Shown here one piece after another: positions 27,922-37,353 of a DNA stretch of 64,000 nt (position 1 is its first letter; every line of letters begins with the position of its first letter). The notes beneath the pieces are model-generated. The model had not been told where the DNA came from. It saw only the letters and a program-made list of their open reading frames with translations, and did no database searches. The translations under genes were made by a program, and so were the position numbers. This stretch comes from Henriciella sp. (lineage in GTDB: Bacteria; Pseudomonadota; Alphaproteobacteria; Caulobacterales; Hyphomonadaceae), in assembly GCA_030066975.1 (NCBI GenBank), contig JASJAO010000013.1, forward strand, positions 39,193 to 103,192, in the 5' to 3' direction.

Positions 27922-29240
27922 TTTCGAATGGCCTCGAAAACAATTGTATCATCTTCTGGAGCGCGCGTCATTGGTGTGACGATATCGACATGCTCAACTG
28001 TCCACGGCACTTGCCCGCCCAGTGAAAGCGCGCACGACAATCCTGACTTCAGTCCATCTTCATGGAAGCCGCTGCCCATCCAGGCGCCTGCGAGCCAGAT
28101 ATTGTGGCGTCCCTGATCGCGTTTCAGCGCGCGCACCGCGGCTTCTGCCGGTGCATCGAATTGTGGGTGAGCCTTTGACATCCGCGCGAATATCAGATGT
28201 TCGGCGGGCGGTTTTTCCGGATTCAGCGTCACAAATAGCGGGCAATCATTCGGCAAATTCTGCAGCCGGTTCATCCAATAGGTCAGGCAGATGTCCGGAC
28301 CGTCCTGTTTCAACACGTTCCAGCTGGCCCAGGCGGCTTTCCTGGTCGGCATCAGGCTTGGGTCCCGATGAAGGTAGATATCGTTTGGACGATACTCCAC
28401 CGATCCGAGTAGGAACCGCATATCCTCATAGGCCGGATCAAGCAGCCCGCGCGTTGTATCGGAATGGGTGGCGAGAATGACATCGTCATAGATTTCGGTG
28501 GTGCCGTTCTGATCGGTCACCTGGACGCGATTTCCGAACGGCGCGACGCGAGACACCGCGCGGTTGAGATGGATCCGCTCGCCCAGAAGCGCAGACACTT
28601 TGTTGACATAGGTTCTCGAGCCACCGCTCACGGTCCGCCACTTTGGGCGCTCTTTATGCATCAGGCGATGATTTTCGAAAAACTGAAAGAAGCTGCGTGC
28701 GGGATAGTTCAGCATCTCTGCCTCTGGTGTGGACCAGATCGCGCCGCCCATGGGCAGAATATAGTTCTCGAGGAAGTCGCCCTCGAACCCGTGCTTCTGG
28801 AGCCAGAAACCGAGCGTGATGTCGTCAATTCTGTCGTGCTCAAGTTCTTCTCGGGCGAGGTCATTGAAACGGAGAATGGTTCGCCAGAACCGGTGAAAGC
28901 GTGGCCGCAGCAGGTTTTTTCTTTGTGCGAATATGCCTTTCAGCGTTGAGGCCCACTCGAAGCCTTGCGGGTTGGACACCGCAAAGCTCATGTCACTCGG
29001 CTCCGTCGCGGCGCCGATAGCATCGAAGAATCCAATCAGATTGGGATAGTTCAGACCGTTATAGACGATGAACCCGACGTCTACCGCGATGGAAGTTCCG
29101 TCATAGTCGACATCCATGGTGTGGGCGTGACCGCCGGCGCGGTCGCTTGCTTCATAGAGCGTCACGTCGGCTGTATCCTTCAGAGCGTAAGCGGCTCCGA
29201 GTCCGGAGATTCCCGAACCGATAATGGCGATGCGTTTCAT
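27918..29240 (-). CDS. FAD-dependent oxidoreductase (amine oxidase-like) of the photolyase cluster
   Basis: The N-terminus RIAIIGSGISGLGAAYALK is a dinucleotide-binding motif followed by TLYEASDRAGGHAHTMD. Later blocks include VDVGFIVYNGLNYPNL and, near the end, IWLAGAWMGSGFHEDGLKSG. This matches the NAD/FAD-binding proteins found next to DUF1365 and Cfa-like genes. In that setting it is thought to desaturate or oxidise a modified acyl chain, but the reaction here is inferred. It has 440 residues. The start overlaps the photolyase stop and the stop overlaps DUF1365, each by 4 bases. Confidence 0.9.
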   Translation of the reverse strand: MKRIAIIGSGISGLGAAYALKDTADVTLYEASDRAGGHAHTMDVDYDGTSIAVDVGFIVYNGLNYPNLIGFFDAIGAATEPSDMSFAVSNPQGFEWASTLKGIFAQRKNLLRPRFHRFWRTILRFNDLAREELEHDRIDDITLGFWLQKHGFEGDFLENYILPMGGAIWSTPEAEMLNYPARSFFQFFENHRLMHKERPKWRTVSGGSRTYVNKVSALLGERIHLNRAVSRVAPFGNRVQVTDQNGTTEIYDDVILATHSDTTRGLLDPAYEDMRFLLGSVEYRPNDIYLHRDPSLMPTRKAAWASWNVLKQDGPDICLTYWMNRLQNLPNDCPLFVTLNPEKPPAEHLIFARMSKAHPQFDAPAEAAVRALKRDQGRHNIWLAGAWMGSGFHEDGLKSGLSCALSLGGQVPWTVEHVDIVTPMTRAPEDDTIVFEAIRK

Positions 29241-30706
29241 GCGGCGTCTCGTCTTTCCTTGAGGGTTTCATAGGCAGCAAGCGCGCGAGTTCGGGCTTCA
29301 CTGTGATCAACGATCGGATGCGGGTAGTTTGCGCCAAGTTCGACGCCCGCCTCACGCAGGATGAGTGGCCCTGCTTTCCAAGGCTGATAAAGGAATTTTC
29401 GCGGCAAGCGCTTAAGCTCCGGACACCATTTGCGAACATAGTCGCCGCTGACGTCAAACTTCTCCCCTTGAGTGATGGGGTTGAAGATCCGAAAATAGGG
29501 CGCGGCATCCGCGCCTGAACCGGCCACCCACTGCCAGCTTGCACTGTTGGATGCCGGATCGGCATCGACCAGCGTATTCCAGAACCAGTCTTCCCCATCA
29601 CGCCAATGAATCATCAGATGCTTGGTCAGGAAGGAGGCAGTGATCATGCGTACCCGATTGTGCATCCAGCCGGTATGCCAGAGCTCTCGCATACCGGCAT
29701 CGACAATGGGATAGCCAGTCCGACCCTGCTGCCAGGCTTTGAGTTGGTCGGCATTGCCTTCCCAAGGCATGCCATCGAAATCGGGTTTGAAATTCTCGCT
29801 GGCGAGCTGCGGATTGTGAAACAGCAGGACATAGGCAAAGTCGCGCCAGGCGACCTCTGACAGGAACTTTTGAGCCCCTTTCGCATCAATCTGACCTGTC
29901 TCAACCCGGAGCTTAGTCGCCCGCCAGATCTGGGCCGGACTGACCTCGCCGAAAGCCAGATGAGGCGATAGGCCAGAGGTGGACGTTTCAAGGTCGGGAC
30001 GGTTTCGGTCATTGCCATAGTTCGAAACCGGACCGCTTAGAAAAGCGTTCAAGCGCGCCGCGGCACCGTGTTCACCGGGTGTCCAATCGGCATCAAATCC
30101 GGTTGACCAGTCAGGCGATCGAGGATGCAGAGCCCAACTCTCCAAGTCGTCGCTGGCCAACGTGTTCGACAGAAGTTTGCTGGGAGCGGCAGCAACCGGT
30201 TCTGGTTGATAGGCTTTTTGCACCGACCGCCAGTAAGGGCTGTAGACCTTGTAATAGCCGCCAGAGCCGGTTTTTTGTGTCCAGGGTTCGGTGAGGACCG
30301 ATCCATTGAAGCTTTCGCAGGTCAATCCCTGCGCCTTGAGCTCTGATTTGACCGCCGCATCGATAGTGCGGCCCGCCTCGTCATAGCGGCGGTTCCAGAA
30401 GATTGCGTTCGCGCCGCTCTCCTGAACAACCTTGGCCAAGGTCTCGTTGGCCTTGCCTTTGCGTAGAATGAGCCGACCGCCTAACGCTTCGATATCTGTT
30501 TTCAGAGTGCGAAGTGATTTGTCCAGCCACCATTTGGACGCCCCACCCAGCGGGCGGAGTGTGTCGTCTGTTTCGAAGATATAGAGGCAGATAAGATTCT
30601 CGCCTGCATGCTCAATCGCTGCGCCTAGAGCCGGATTGTCGCTTAACCTCAAGTTGCGGCGAAACCACACAATGGCAGGGTTTGAATCTGCAGCTGAAAT
30701 CGCCAA
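29237..30706 (-). CDS. phrB: Deoxyribodipyrimidine photolyase (cryptochrome/photolyase family)
   Basis: This flavoprotein uses blue light to split cyclobutane pyrimidine dimers. The antenna domain starts with PAIVWFRRNLRLSDNPAL. The FAD domain contains GRTGYPIVDAGMRELWHTGWMHNRVRM and the electron-path/active-site block SASWQWVAGSGADAAPYFRIFNP. It has about 489 residues, the class I bacterial size. It is the first gene of the cluster. The start is unclear: TTG 30706 is the first possible initiator but lies one base from a perfect GGAGG (complement of 30708-30712), while ATT at 30700 would have ideal 7-base spacing. Confidence 0.94.
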   Translation of the reverse strand: MAISAADSNPAIVWFRRNLRLSDNPALGAAIEHAGENLICLYIFETDDTLRPLGGASKWWLDKSLRTLKTDIEALGGRLILRKGKANETLAKVVQESGANAIFWNRRYDEAGRTIDAAVKSELKAQGLTCESFNGSVLTEPWTQKTGSGGYYKVYSPYWRSVQKAYQPEPVAAAPSKLLSNTLASDDLESWALHPRSPDWSTGFDADWTPGEHGAAARLNAFLSGPVSNYGNDRNRPDLETSTSGLSPHLAFGEVSPAQIWRATKLRVETGQIDAKGAQKFLSEVAWRDFAYVLLFHNPQLASENFKPDFDGMPWEGNADQLKAWQQGRTGYPIVDAGMRELWHTGWMHNRVRMITASFLTKHLMIHWRDGEDWFWNTLVDADPASNSASWQWVAGSGADAAPYFRIFNPITQGEKFDVSGDYVRKWCPELKRLPRKFLYQPWKAGPLILREAGVELGANYPHPIVDHSEARTRALAAYETLKERRDAA

Positions 30707-30841
30707 TCCTCCACTCGCAGCGGCTGTATGGTCTTGATACGATACACTTTCCTGATCGGATGAAAGAAAGTTCCGCTAGAGCTGTGCTTTGTGCAGCGCT
30801 CTTGTCTGGCGCTGTAGTCAGAATGGGATTAGGGCATAGCC

Positions 30842-31576
30842 ATGATCAAGACTGTCATCTGTATGAAGTGGGGTGAGCGCTACCCTGCGCACTTTGCCAA
30901 CCGCCTTTACAATATGGTCCGGCGCAATGTGACGGGTGACCTGCGCTTCGTCTGCTTCACCGATGACAAGACCGGATTGTTGCCAGAAGTGGAATACCAA
31001 CCGCTGCCCCCGATCACCGGTCTGCCGGAGCGTTGGAAATGGTATCCCTGGCGCAAGATTTCGCTCTGGCAGCCAGGCCTCGGCGGCCTTGAAGGTGAGG
31101 TTCTGTTCCTTGATGTCGATTTGATTGTCACCGGCAATATGGACCCGTTCTGGGAGTTTCATCCCGGCAAGATGTGTATCGCCGAAAACTGGACCCAGAA
31201 AGGCGAGGGCATCGGCAACACGTCCGTCTACAAATGGACGATCGGAGAGCACACGGACATCTTCGAGAAATACGAGCGTGACAGTGCGCCGATCCACGCC
31301 GAGTTTCGTGCGAGCCAGCAGTATGTCTCTTCAATGATCCCGGACAAAATCTACTGGCCGGAGAATTGGTGTGTGAGTTTCAAACACTCTCTGATGCCGA
31401 AGTTTCCGATGAACTGGTTCGTGACGCCGAAACTGCCTGCCGAGACGAAAATCGTTGCCTTTACCGGTCGACCAGACCCGGACGAAGCACGGGACGGCAA
31501 ATGGAAAGCCCCATTGCACAAGAAGATCTACAAGCACGTGAAGCCGACCCCCTGGATTGCGGAGCATTGGCGGTGA
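30842..31576 (+). CDS. Probable glycosyltransferase with a DxD motif
   Basis: The 244-residue protein begins MIKTVICMKWG and has YPWRKISLWQPGL followed by VLFLDVDLIVTGNMDP; the D91-V-D93 pair is the metal-binding DxD motif of GT-A fold enzymes, closest in style to GT8-like proteins. The C-terminal part, with W...H.....PTPWIAEHWR, fits a nucleotide-sugar transferase. No signal or membrane segment is visible, so it should act in the cytosol. Donor and acceptor are unknown. It is divergent from the photolyase cluster and overlaps a small ORF at its 3' end by 4 bases (GTGA). Confidence 0.75.
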   Translation: MIKTVICMKWGERYPAHFANRLYNMVRRNVTGDLRFVCFTDDKTGLLPEVEYQPLPPITGLPERWKWYPWRKISLWQPGLGGLEGEVLFLDVDLIVTGNMDPFWEFHPGKMCIAENWTQKGEGIGNTSVYKWTIGEHTDIFEKYERDSAPIHAEFRASQQYVSSMIPDKIYWPENWCVSFKHSLMPKFPMNWFVTPKLPAETKIVAFTGRPDPDEARDGKWKAPLHKKIYKHVKPTPWIAEHWR

Positions 31577-31767
31577 CATCTGATCTGCAAGCCGAGGCGC
31601 GCACTGCGGCGATGACCCTTGAGGCCCAATATGGCGAAGACGCGGTTGTCATCGCAACGCTTCGCGCGGCGGAGGTCGCGGCACTGGGGGACGCCGATGC
31701 GCTCGCGCATTGGGATGCGGTGATCTCAATCCTCGAAGCTGGCTCTGACGGTGCGCCGCGCCACTAG
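31573..31767 (+). CDS. Small conserved-looking protein of unknown function
   Basis: A 64-residue acidic, alanine-rich helical protein starting at GTG 31573, which overlaps the glycosyltransferase stop as GTGA. It contains YGEDAVVIATLRAAEV and ALAHWDAVISIL, a pattern I have seen in short alphaproteobacterial proteins without known function. The coupling to the upstream gene is the main support for it being real. Start by GTG; no independent ribosome binding site. Confidence 0.6.
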   Translation: MTSDLQAEARTAAMTLEAQYGEDAVVIATLRAAEVAALGDADALAHWDAVISILEAGSDGAPRH

Positions 31768-31878
31768 CTGCCGAGCGCGGTTTGAATATCGATTTTTGAT
31801 CCCATCTTTGCCACAATTAACCGAAAGCTTGCAGGTTTCGAGTAGAAGGAATGCTGCGCGCAAGGTTTCAAACGCGGA

Positions 31879-32634
31879 ATGAGCAATCGATTGACCCCTG
31901 ACGACATGATCCCCGACCCAGACCCGCCCCAGAAACTGGGGCTGTTTGCCTGGCTGCGAGGCCGATTTTTTGCCGGTATGGTCATTGCCGCCCCGCTCGC
32001 GGCCACATTTTTTATTCTGCAGTTCCTGATCACTTTTATCGACAGCCGGGTCAGGCCCTGGCTACCCCCTATTCTGCAACCTGAAACCTATACCAATTAT
32101 GCCATTCCGGGCTTTGGTGTGCTGGTTCTGGTCGTCGCCTTGACCGTTCTTGGCGCCATTACCGCGAACCTGGTGGGTCGCTCGCTGCTGACGGCTACGG
32201 ACCGCATATTCAGCCGCATCCCGATTGTGAAAAACGTCTATGCGGCGATCAAGCAACTGACCGAAGTGTTGGCCAACAATCAGCAAGCCAGTTTTGATCG
32301 CTGCGTGATGATCGAATACCCCAAACACGGATCCTGGTGCATCGGGTTCGTGTCGTCGACCGCAAAGGGCGAAATCGGCGCCAAGCTTGGAACGGACAAG
32401 ATCGGCGTGTTTGTACCTACTACTCCCAACCCGACATCTGGCTTTCTAATTTATGTCGCCCCCGAAGAGTGTATCGAGATGGATATGACGGTCGAGGAGG
32501 GCGCGAAGATGATCCTGACTGCCGGACTGGTCGTTCCCGACTTTGAGCCTCAACTCGAGTCAGAGACTCTGGAGGAGATCAGTTCACTCGCTGAATCGGA
32601 TGTCCGGGCTGAGGAGCTGACTGAGAAGCGCTAG
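31879..32634 (+). CDS. DUF502 family membrane protein
   Basis: Two membrane segments lie near residues 32-55 (GMVIAAPLAATFFILQFLI) and 75-100 (GFGVLVLVVALTVLGAI). Between and after them are the family blocks IPIVKNVYAAIKQLTEVL and GVFVPTTPNPTSGFLIYV. DUF502 proteins are inner-membrane proteins of unknown role that in alphaproteobacteria commonly neighbour recG, as here. It has 251 residues. The last 51 bases overlap the end of recG on the opposite strand, so the acidic C-terminal tail is encoded over the RecG C-terminus. Confidence 0.9.
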   Translation: MSNRLTPDDMIPDPDPPQKLGLFAWLRGRFFAGMVIAAPLAATFFILQFLITFIDSRVRPWLPPILQPETYTNYAIPGFGVLVLVVALTVLGAITANLVGRSLLTATDRIFSRIPIVKNVYAAIKQLTEVLANNQQASFDRCVMIEYPKHGSWCIGFVSSTAKGEIGAKLGTDKIGVFVPTTPNPTSGFLIYVAPEECIEMDMTVEEGAKMILTAGLVVPDFEPQLESETLEEISSLAESDVRAEELTEKR

Positions 32635-34653
32635 GCCATCGGCGCGTGCCGGGCTTATCTTGTCTGCGGTTTCGGTTGCCAGCCGGGCATCCTGACGCGC
32701 GATGTCAATCAACTCGGCGTGCTGCACCGGGTCGATCAAGCGATAAGCGACCATACCCGACTGGCGTTTACCGAGCAGATCACCGGCGCCGCGCAGTTTG
32801 AAATCTGCCTCGGCAATTTCAAACCCGTCTTCGGTATGACGCAGTGTGTCCAGGCGCTGGCGTGCGATCTCATTCAGCGGTGCGCGATACAGCAACAGGC
32901 AGAAGCTGTCCTTGTCACCCCGGCCGACGCGACCGCGAAGCTGGTGCAGCTGAGCCAGTCCGAACCCTTCGGCGCGTTCGATCACCATAATGGTTGCTTC
33001 CGGGACATCGACACCGACCTCAATCACTGTGGTGGCGACCAGAAGCCGGGTGCGTCCTGACCGGAAATCTTCAAGGGCTGCATCCTTTTCATCGGCTTTC
33101 AACCGGCCGTGCACGAGCCCTACGGGCACCTCAAGAGCGTCTTCAAGCATCGCGGCCCGGGCAACCGCCGAGCTGCCATCTTCGGTGTCTGCGTCGACTC
33201 TGGGGCAGACCCAAAATGCACGCTCACCACGGGCTAGTGCACGGCCAGTTGCGGCGATTACATCTTCTATCCGCGTGTCTGGAATGGCGCGTGTCTCGAT
33301 CGGTTTGCGCCCGACCGGCTTTTCGTCGAGAATCGACACGTCGAGATCCCCATGAATGGACTGTGCCAGGGTTCGCGGTATGGGCGTCGCGCTCATCACC
33401 AAAGTGTGTGGTGCCTTGCCCTTGCCGACGAGTTTCAGACGGTCAGCGACCCCAAAGCGATGCTGCTCGTCCACGATGACCAATCCGAGGTTTCGAAAGA
33501 CGACACCTTCCTGGAACAGAGCATGTGTGCCCGCTGCAACCTGTATCGAGCCATCTGAGAGACCCATTCGCTTGGACTCCCGCACCGAGCCTTTGTCGCG
33601 CCCGGTAATGCTCGCCACATTGATCCCGAGCGGAGAGAGCAAACGATCCAATGTCTCAAACTGCTGATTGGCCAGCACTTCGGTCGGCGCCATGAAAGCG
33701 GACTGAAAGCCGCCTGCTGCCGCCTGAATGGCCGCGAACGCCCCGACCAGTGTCTTGCCCGATCCGACATCACCTTGCAGCATACGCCGCATCGGATGTG
33801 GCTCGGCCAGATCGGCCATGATTTCTTTCGTCGCGCGGATTTGTGCACCCGTCGGTTTGAAGGGCAGGGTTTTGACGAGCCGGTTCAGGGCGTCCGGTGA
33901 TGGCGGAATGGACGGGGCATCTTCCTGCGCGCGAAGGGCGCGGGCCCGGCCGAAAGCCAGTTCACGCGCCAGCGCCTCGTCATACGCCAATCGTTCTCGT
34001 GCCTTAAACAGTGCGATCTCGTCATAGATGGTCGGCGCATGTACCCCGATGAGCGCTTCACGGAAACCTGGCCAGGCACGTTTGGCGACGAGTGCTGGAT
34101 CAATCCACTCCGGCAGACCCTCCGGCACAAGGTCCAAGGCCGCTTGCTGCGACCCGTGCACGCGCTTGTTGGTGAGACCTGCCGTCAAGGCATAAATGGG
34201 TTCGACCGGCGGGGGCATCTCGCCTTTGGCGGGATCCATTACGAAGTCGGGATGGCTCATCTGACGCTCACCGCGATACTCGTCCACCCGGCCAGAAACG
34301 ATACGTTCCTTGCCAACCGGAAATTGACCCTGAAGCCATCTGGAATCGGCGCGAAAATAGGTGATGGTCAGGAACCCGGTTCCGTCGAACAGTTCGATCC
34401 GGGTCGGTGCCCGTTCGTTATAGGGCGCTTTGATCGCATGCACTTCGCCGCGTACGGTTGCGACTTCGCCAGGTTCCAGATTTTCAAAACTGTCGACGGG
34501 CCGCCGGTCGAGCCAGCGCTCCGGCATATGCAGCAACAGCTCCCAAATCGTTTCGCCCCCGACCAGATATTCGAGGACCGGCTTCAGTTTCGGTCCAATA
34601 CCCGGCAAGGCGTCCAAAGGTTGAAACAGTGGAAAGAGGCGTTCATCGCGCAT
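32584..34653 (-). CDS. recG: ATP-dependent DNA helicase RecG
   Basis: RecG remodels stalled replication forks and branched DNA. The N-terminal wedge (OB-fold) region is followed by helicase motifs: LQGDVGSGKTLVG (Walker A), LVIVDEQHRFGV (DEQH box), MSATPIPRTLA, IEVGVDVPEATIMVIE and QLHQLRGRVGRG. The C-terminal RecG block AEADFKLRGAGDLLG is present. I chose ATG 34653, giving 689 residues starting MRDERLFPLF; the frame extends to 34689. Its 3' end overlaps DUF502 tail to tail by 51 bases, and it is divergent from sdhE. Confidence 0.96.
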   Translation of the reverse strand: MRDERLFPLFQPLDALPGIGPKLKPVLEYLVGGETIWELLLHMPERWLDRRPVDSFENLEPGEVATVRGEVHAIKAPYNERAPTRIELFDGTGFLTITYFRADSRWLQGQFPVGKERIVSGRVDEYRGERQMSHPDFVMDPAKGEMPPPVEPIYALTAGLTNKRVHGSQQAALDLVPEGLPEWIDPALVAKRAWPGFREALIGVHAPTIYDEIALFKARERLAYDEALARELAFGRARALRAQEDAPSIPPSPDALNRLVKTLPFKPTGAQIRATKEIMADLAEPHPMRRMLQGDVGSGKTLVGAFAAIQAAAGGFQSAFMAPTEVLANQQFETLDRLLSPLGINVASITGRDKGSVRESKRMGLSDGSIQVAAGTHALFQEGVVFRNLGLVIVDEQHRFGVADRLKLVGKGKAPHTLVMSATPIPRTLAQSIHGDLDVSILDEKPVGRKPIETRAIPDTRIEDVIAATGRALARGERAFWVCPRVDADTEDGSSAVARAAMLEDALEVPVGLVHGRLKADEKDAALEDFRSGRTRLLVATTVIEVGVDVPEATIMVIERAEGFGLAQLHQLRGRVGRGDKDSFCLLLYRAPLNEIARQRLDTLRHTEDGFEIAEADFKLRGAGDLLGKRQSGMVAYRLIDPVQHAELIDIARQDARLATETADKISPARADGLALLSQLLSPDIRFSE

Positions 34654-34762
34654 GCGCCTCTTATGCGCGGAAGCGCCGCCGGTGCGCAAGTTGGGGCCGC
34701 GACACTCTGTACTGTGAATTCAGCAATGACTGCGCTACATGGTTGAAATCAGGAGATTCAAA

Positions 34763-35038
34763 ATGACCAGCGCAGACCTTGATGAACGTCGCCGCAAACT
34801 GAAGTTTCGAGCCTGGCGACGGGGGTTTCGCGAGATGGATTTATTGATGGGCACATTTGCCGATCAGAACCTGGCGACGATGAGCGATGAGGACCTGGCG
34901 GAGTTTGAGCGCCTGCTTGCAACGCCCGATTGGGAAGTGTTTGCATGGCTTGTCGGACAAAAACCTGTGCCGGAAAACTATAAGAGCGACCTGCTGACTC
35001 AAATCATCGAGTTCCGCTACGAAGCTCAGGCGGGCTGA
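34763..35038 (+). CDS. sdhE: FAD assembly factor SdhE
   Basis: SdhE (YgfY/DUF339) helps attach FAD covalently to the succinate dehydrogenase flavoprotein. The diagnostic RRGFREMDLLMG segment, with its RGxxE motif, is present, followed by LAEFERLLATPDWEVFAWLVG. The protein has 91 residues, the usual size. AGGAG at 34751-34755 sits 7 bases before ATG 34763. It is divergent from recG, an arrangement common in alphaproteobacteria. Confidence 0.94.
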   Translation: MTSADLDERRRKLKFRAWRRGFREMDLLMGTFADQNLATMSDEDLAEFERLLATPDWEVFAWLVGQKPVPENYKSDLLTQIIEFRYEAQAG

Positions 35039-35147
35039 ACGCCGAGCCAGCGCCGCGGCACGTGCAAATTGTGGTTAACCCAGACTGGACAGATGTCGCA
35101 AAACCGGCTGGTTTGTGCGCAAAGAATTTTCCAAGCTGAGGCCTGAC

Positions 35148-37352
35148 ATGTCTATTCGTTCTCACCTTGTGGCGTGTGCCGCAATAATTACGCTGTCAGC
35201 CTGTGCGTCGACGGACACCACAACGCCGGATGTTGAAAGTATCTCGAATACCGCAGAGGAGGCGCTTGTGGACGCAGAGACCGACACCGCTGTAACTGAA
35301 GACAACGTGTTGCTGCAGGCGTGGACGGGGCCTTATGGCGGGGTACCAGCCTTTGACAAAATGTCCCTTGATGACCTGAAACCCGCGCTTGAAACCGCGA
35401 TGGCGCAGGAACTTGCCGAGATCGATGCAATCGCCGCCAATCCGGAACCTCCCACGTTCGACAACACAATCATTCCCCTGGAAAAGCGGGGCGCGGCGCT
35501 CGATCGCGTGAACGTTTATTGGAGCATCTGGCGGTCGAACAAGTCATCACCGGAGTTTCGTGAAATTCAGCGGGAAATGGCCCCAAGAATATCCGAGCAT
35601 CGCTCTGCAATTGTTCAGAATGCTCCGCTCTTTGCCCGTGTCAAAGCGGTCTATGAAGGCGCGGAGATGGAGACGCTGCGACCGGACCAGCAGCGCGTTG
35701 TAAAGCTGACCTATGACAGCTTTGCGCGGAACGGAGCGATGTTGGAAGGTGAGGCGAAGGCACGCTACGCTGAGATTAATAAACGCCTCTCGGAACTGCA
35801 TACGGCTTTTGCCAACAATGTGCTGGCAGACGAAGAAAACTACGTCACTTATTTGACACAGGATCAGCTGAACGGCTTGCCCGAAAGCTTTATTACCGCT
35901 GCCGCAAGTGCTGCCGCCAGTCGCGGTGAAGTGGGCAAGTATGCGGTGACCAATACACGCTCGTCCATGTCACCCTTCCTGACTTTCTCTGATGAGCGGG
36001 ACCTTCGAGAGACAGTCTGGCGCACATACTACAACCGCGGTGATAATGCCGATGAATATGACAACAACGCCATCATCGCTGAAATTCTGCAGCTGCGTCA
36101 TGAGCGTGTGGGTTTGCTGGGCTACGCCAATTACGCCGAGTGGCGTCTTGAAGATCGCATGGCCGGACATCCGGATACTGCGCTTGATCTGCTGGAAACG
36201 GTGTGGCCTGCGGCGCTTGCCCGCGTCGAGCAGGAAGTCGCCGATATGCAGGCGATCGCCGATGCGGAGGGCGCGGGCATCACTATCGCGCCCTGGGACT
36301 ATCGCTACTATGCCGAAAAAGTCCGCAAGGCGAAATACGACCTGAATTCGGACGAGGTGAAACAGTATCTTCAACTGGATAAGCTGCGCGATGCTATGTT
36401 CTTCGTGTCCGGCGAATTGTTTGGCTTTGAGTTTACACCCGTACTGGAAGGCAGCGTGCCGGTCTTCAACAACGATGTTCAGGTCTGGGAGGTGACGGAT
36501 CGCGAAACCGGTGCCCATATCGGCCTGTGGTATCTCGACCCCTTTGCACGGCAGGGGAAACGTTCGGGCGCCTGGGCCAGCATGTATCGCGGCCACTCGA
36601 CGTTTGACGGGAAGACGACCGTGCTGTCGTCAAACAACTCGAATTTCATCAAAGCCGCACCCGGTGAACCGGTTCTGATCTCCTGGGACGATGCGGAGAC
36701 CTTTTTCCATGAGATGGGCCACGCGCTCCATTACCTGTCGGCCGACATTGCCTATCCGCGCCTGAACGGCGGCGTGCGTGACTACACTGAGTTCCAGTCG
36801 CAGTTGCTGGAGCGCTGGTTGCTCACCGATGAGGTCATCAATACCTATCTGGTGCATCATGAAACCGGCGAGCCGATCCCGGCGGATCTGGTTGCGAAGA
36901 TCAAGACTGCCGCCACTTTCAATCAGGGGTTTGCAACGACGGAATATCTGGCCTCCGCCTTGATGGATATGCGCTATCATACGGTAGATCCAACCGGCAT
37001 TGATCCAGATGCCTTTGAGCGCGAAACCCTGTCCAGCCTTGGTATGCCGGACGAGATTGTCATGCGACACCGTTCGCCGCATTTCGGGCATGTCTTTTCC
37101 AGCGAAGGATATTCGGCAGGCTATTACGGCTATATGTGGGCGGATGTACTGACCTCTGACGCCGCAGAGCTGTTTGCCAGCGCCCCCGGTGGTTTCTACG
37201 ACCCAGATCTGGCAGCAAAGATGGTGAAGTACCTCTTCGCACCGCGCAACGCCATCGATCCGGCCGAGGCCTATCGCTCATTTCGCGGACGCGACGCGAA
37301 TGTATCGGCACTGATGCGCGATCGCGGGTTTCCGGTTCCTGACGAGAATTAG
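35148..37352 (+). CDS. M3-family metallopeptidase lipoprotein (peptidyl-dipeptidase Dcp-like)
   Basis: The N-terminus is a lipoprotein signal with TLSAC, Cys19 being the lipidated residue, so the enzyme faces the periplasm. The rest is an M3 (thimet oligopeptidase/Dcp) peptidase: FFHEMGHALHYL gives the zinc motif H521-E-x-x-H525, with the third ligand expected in the following TEFQSQLLERW block. LRHERVGLLGYANYAEWRLEDRM is a family marker. At 734 residues it is full length. GAGG at 35138-35141 supports ATG 35148. It would cut short peptides in the envelope. Confidence 0.94.
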   Translation: MSIRSHLVACAAIITLSACASTDTTTPDVESISNTAEEALVDAETDTAVTEDNVLLQAWTGPYGGVPAFDKMSLDDLKPALETAMAQELAEIDAIAANPEPPTFDNTIIPLEKRGAALDRVNVYWSIWRSNKSSPEFREIQREMAPRISEHRSAIVQNAPLFARVKAVYEGAEMETLRPDQQRVVKLTYDSFARNGAMLEGEAKARYAEINKRLSELHTAFANNVLADEENYVTYLTQDQLNGLPESFITAAASAAASRGEVGKYAVTNTRSSMSPFLTFSDERDLRETVWRTYYNRGDNADEYDNNAIIAEILQLRHERVGLLGYANYAEWRLEDRMAGHPDTALDLLETVWPAALARVEQEVADMQAIADAEGAGITIAPWDYRYYAEKVRKAKYDLNSDEVKQYLQLDKLRDAMFFVSGELFGFEFTPVLEGSVPVFNNDVQVWEVTDRETGAHIGLWYLDPFARQGKRSGAWASMYRGHSTFDGKTTVLSSNNSNFIKAAPGEPVLISWDDAETFFHEMGHALHYLSADIAYPRLNGGVRDYTEFQSQLLERWLLTDEVINTYLVHHETGEPIPADLVAKIKTAATFNQGFATTEYLASALMDMRYHTVDPTGIDPDAFERETLSSLGMPDEIVMRHRSPHFGHVFSSEGYSAGYYGYMWADVLTSDAAELFASAPGGFYDPDLAAKMVKYLFAPRNAIDPAEAYRSFRGRDANVSALMRDRGFPVPDEN

Positions 37353-37353
37353 C

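Noticed and set aside
30707..30841. GGAAC hexamer suggesting an EcfG or RpoE-type promoter before the photolyase
   Set aside because: On the minus strand GGAAC is present, but no CGTT or other fitting -10 element lies 16-17 bases away, and the R. sphaeroides-type TGATC...TAAGA pair is not in the right orientation.
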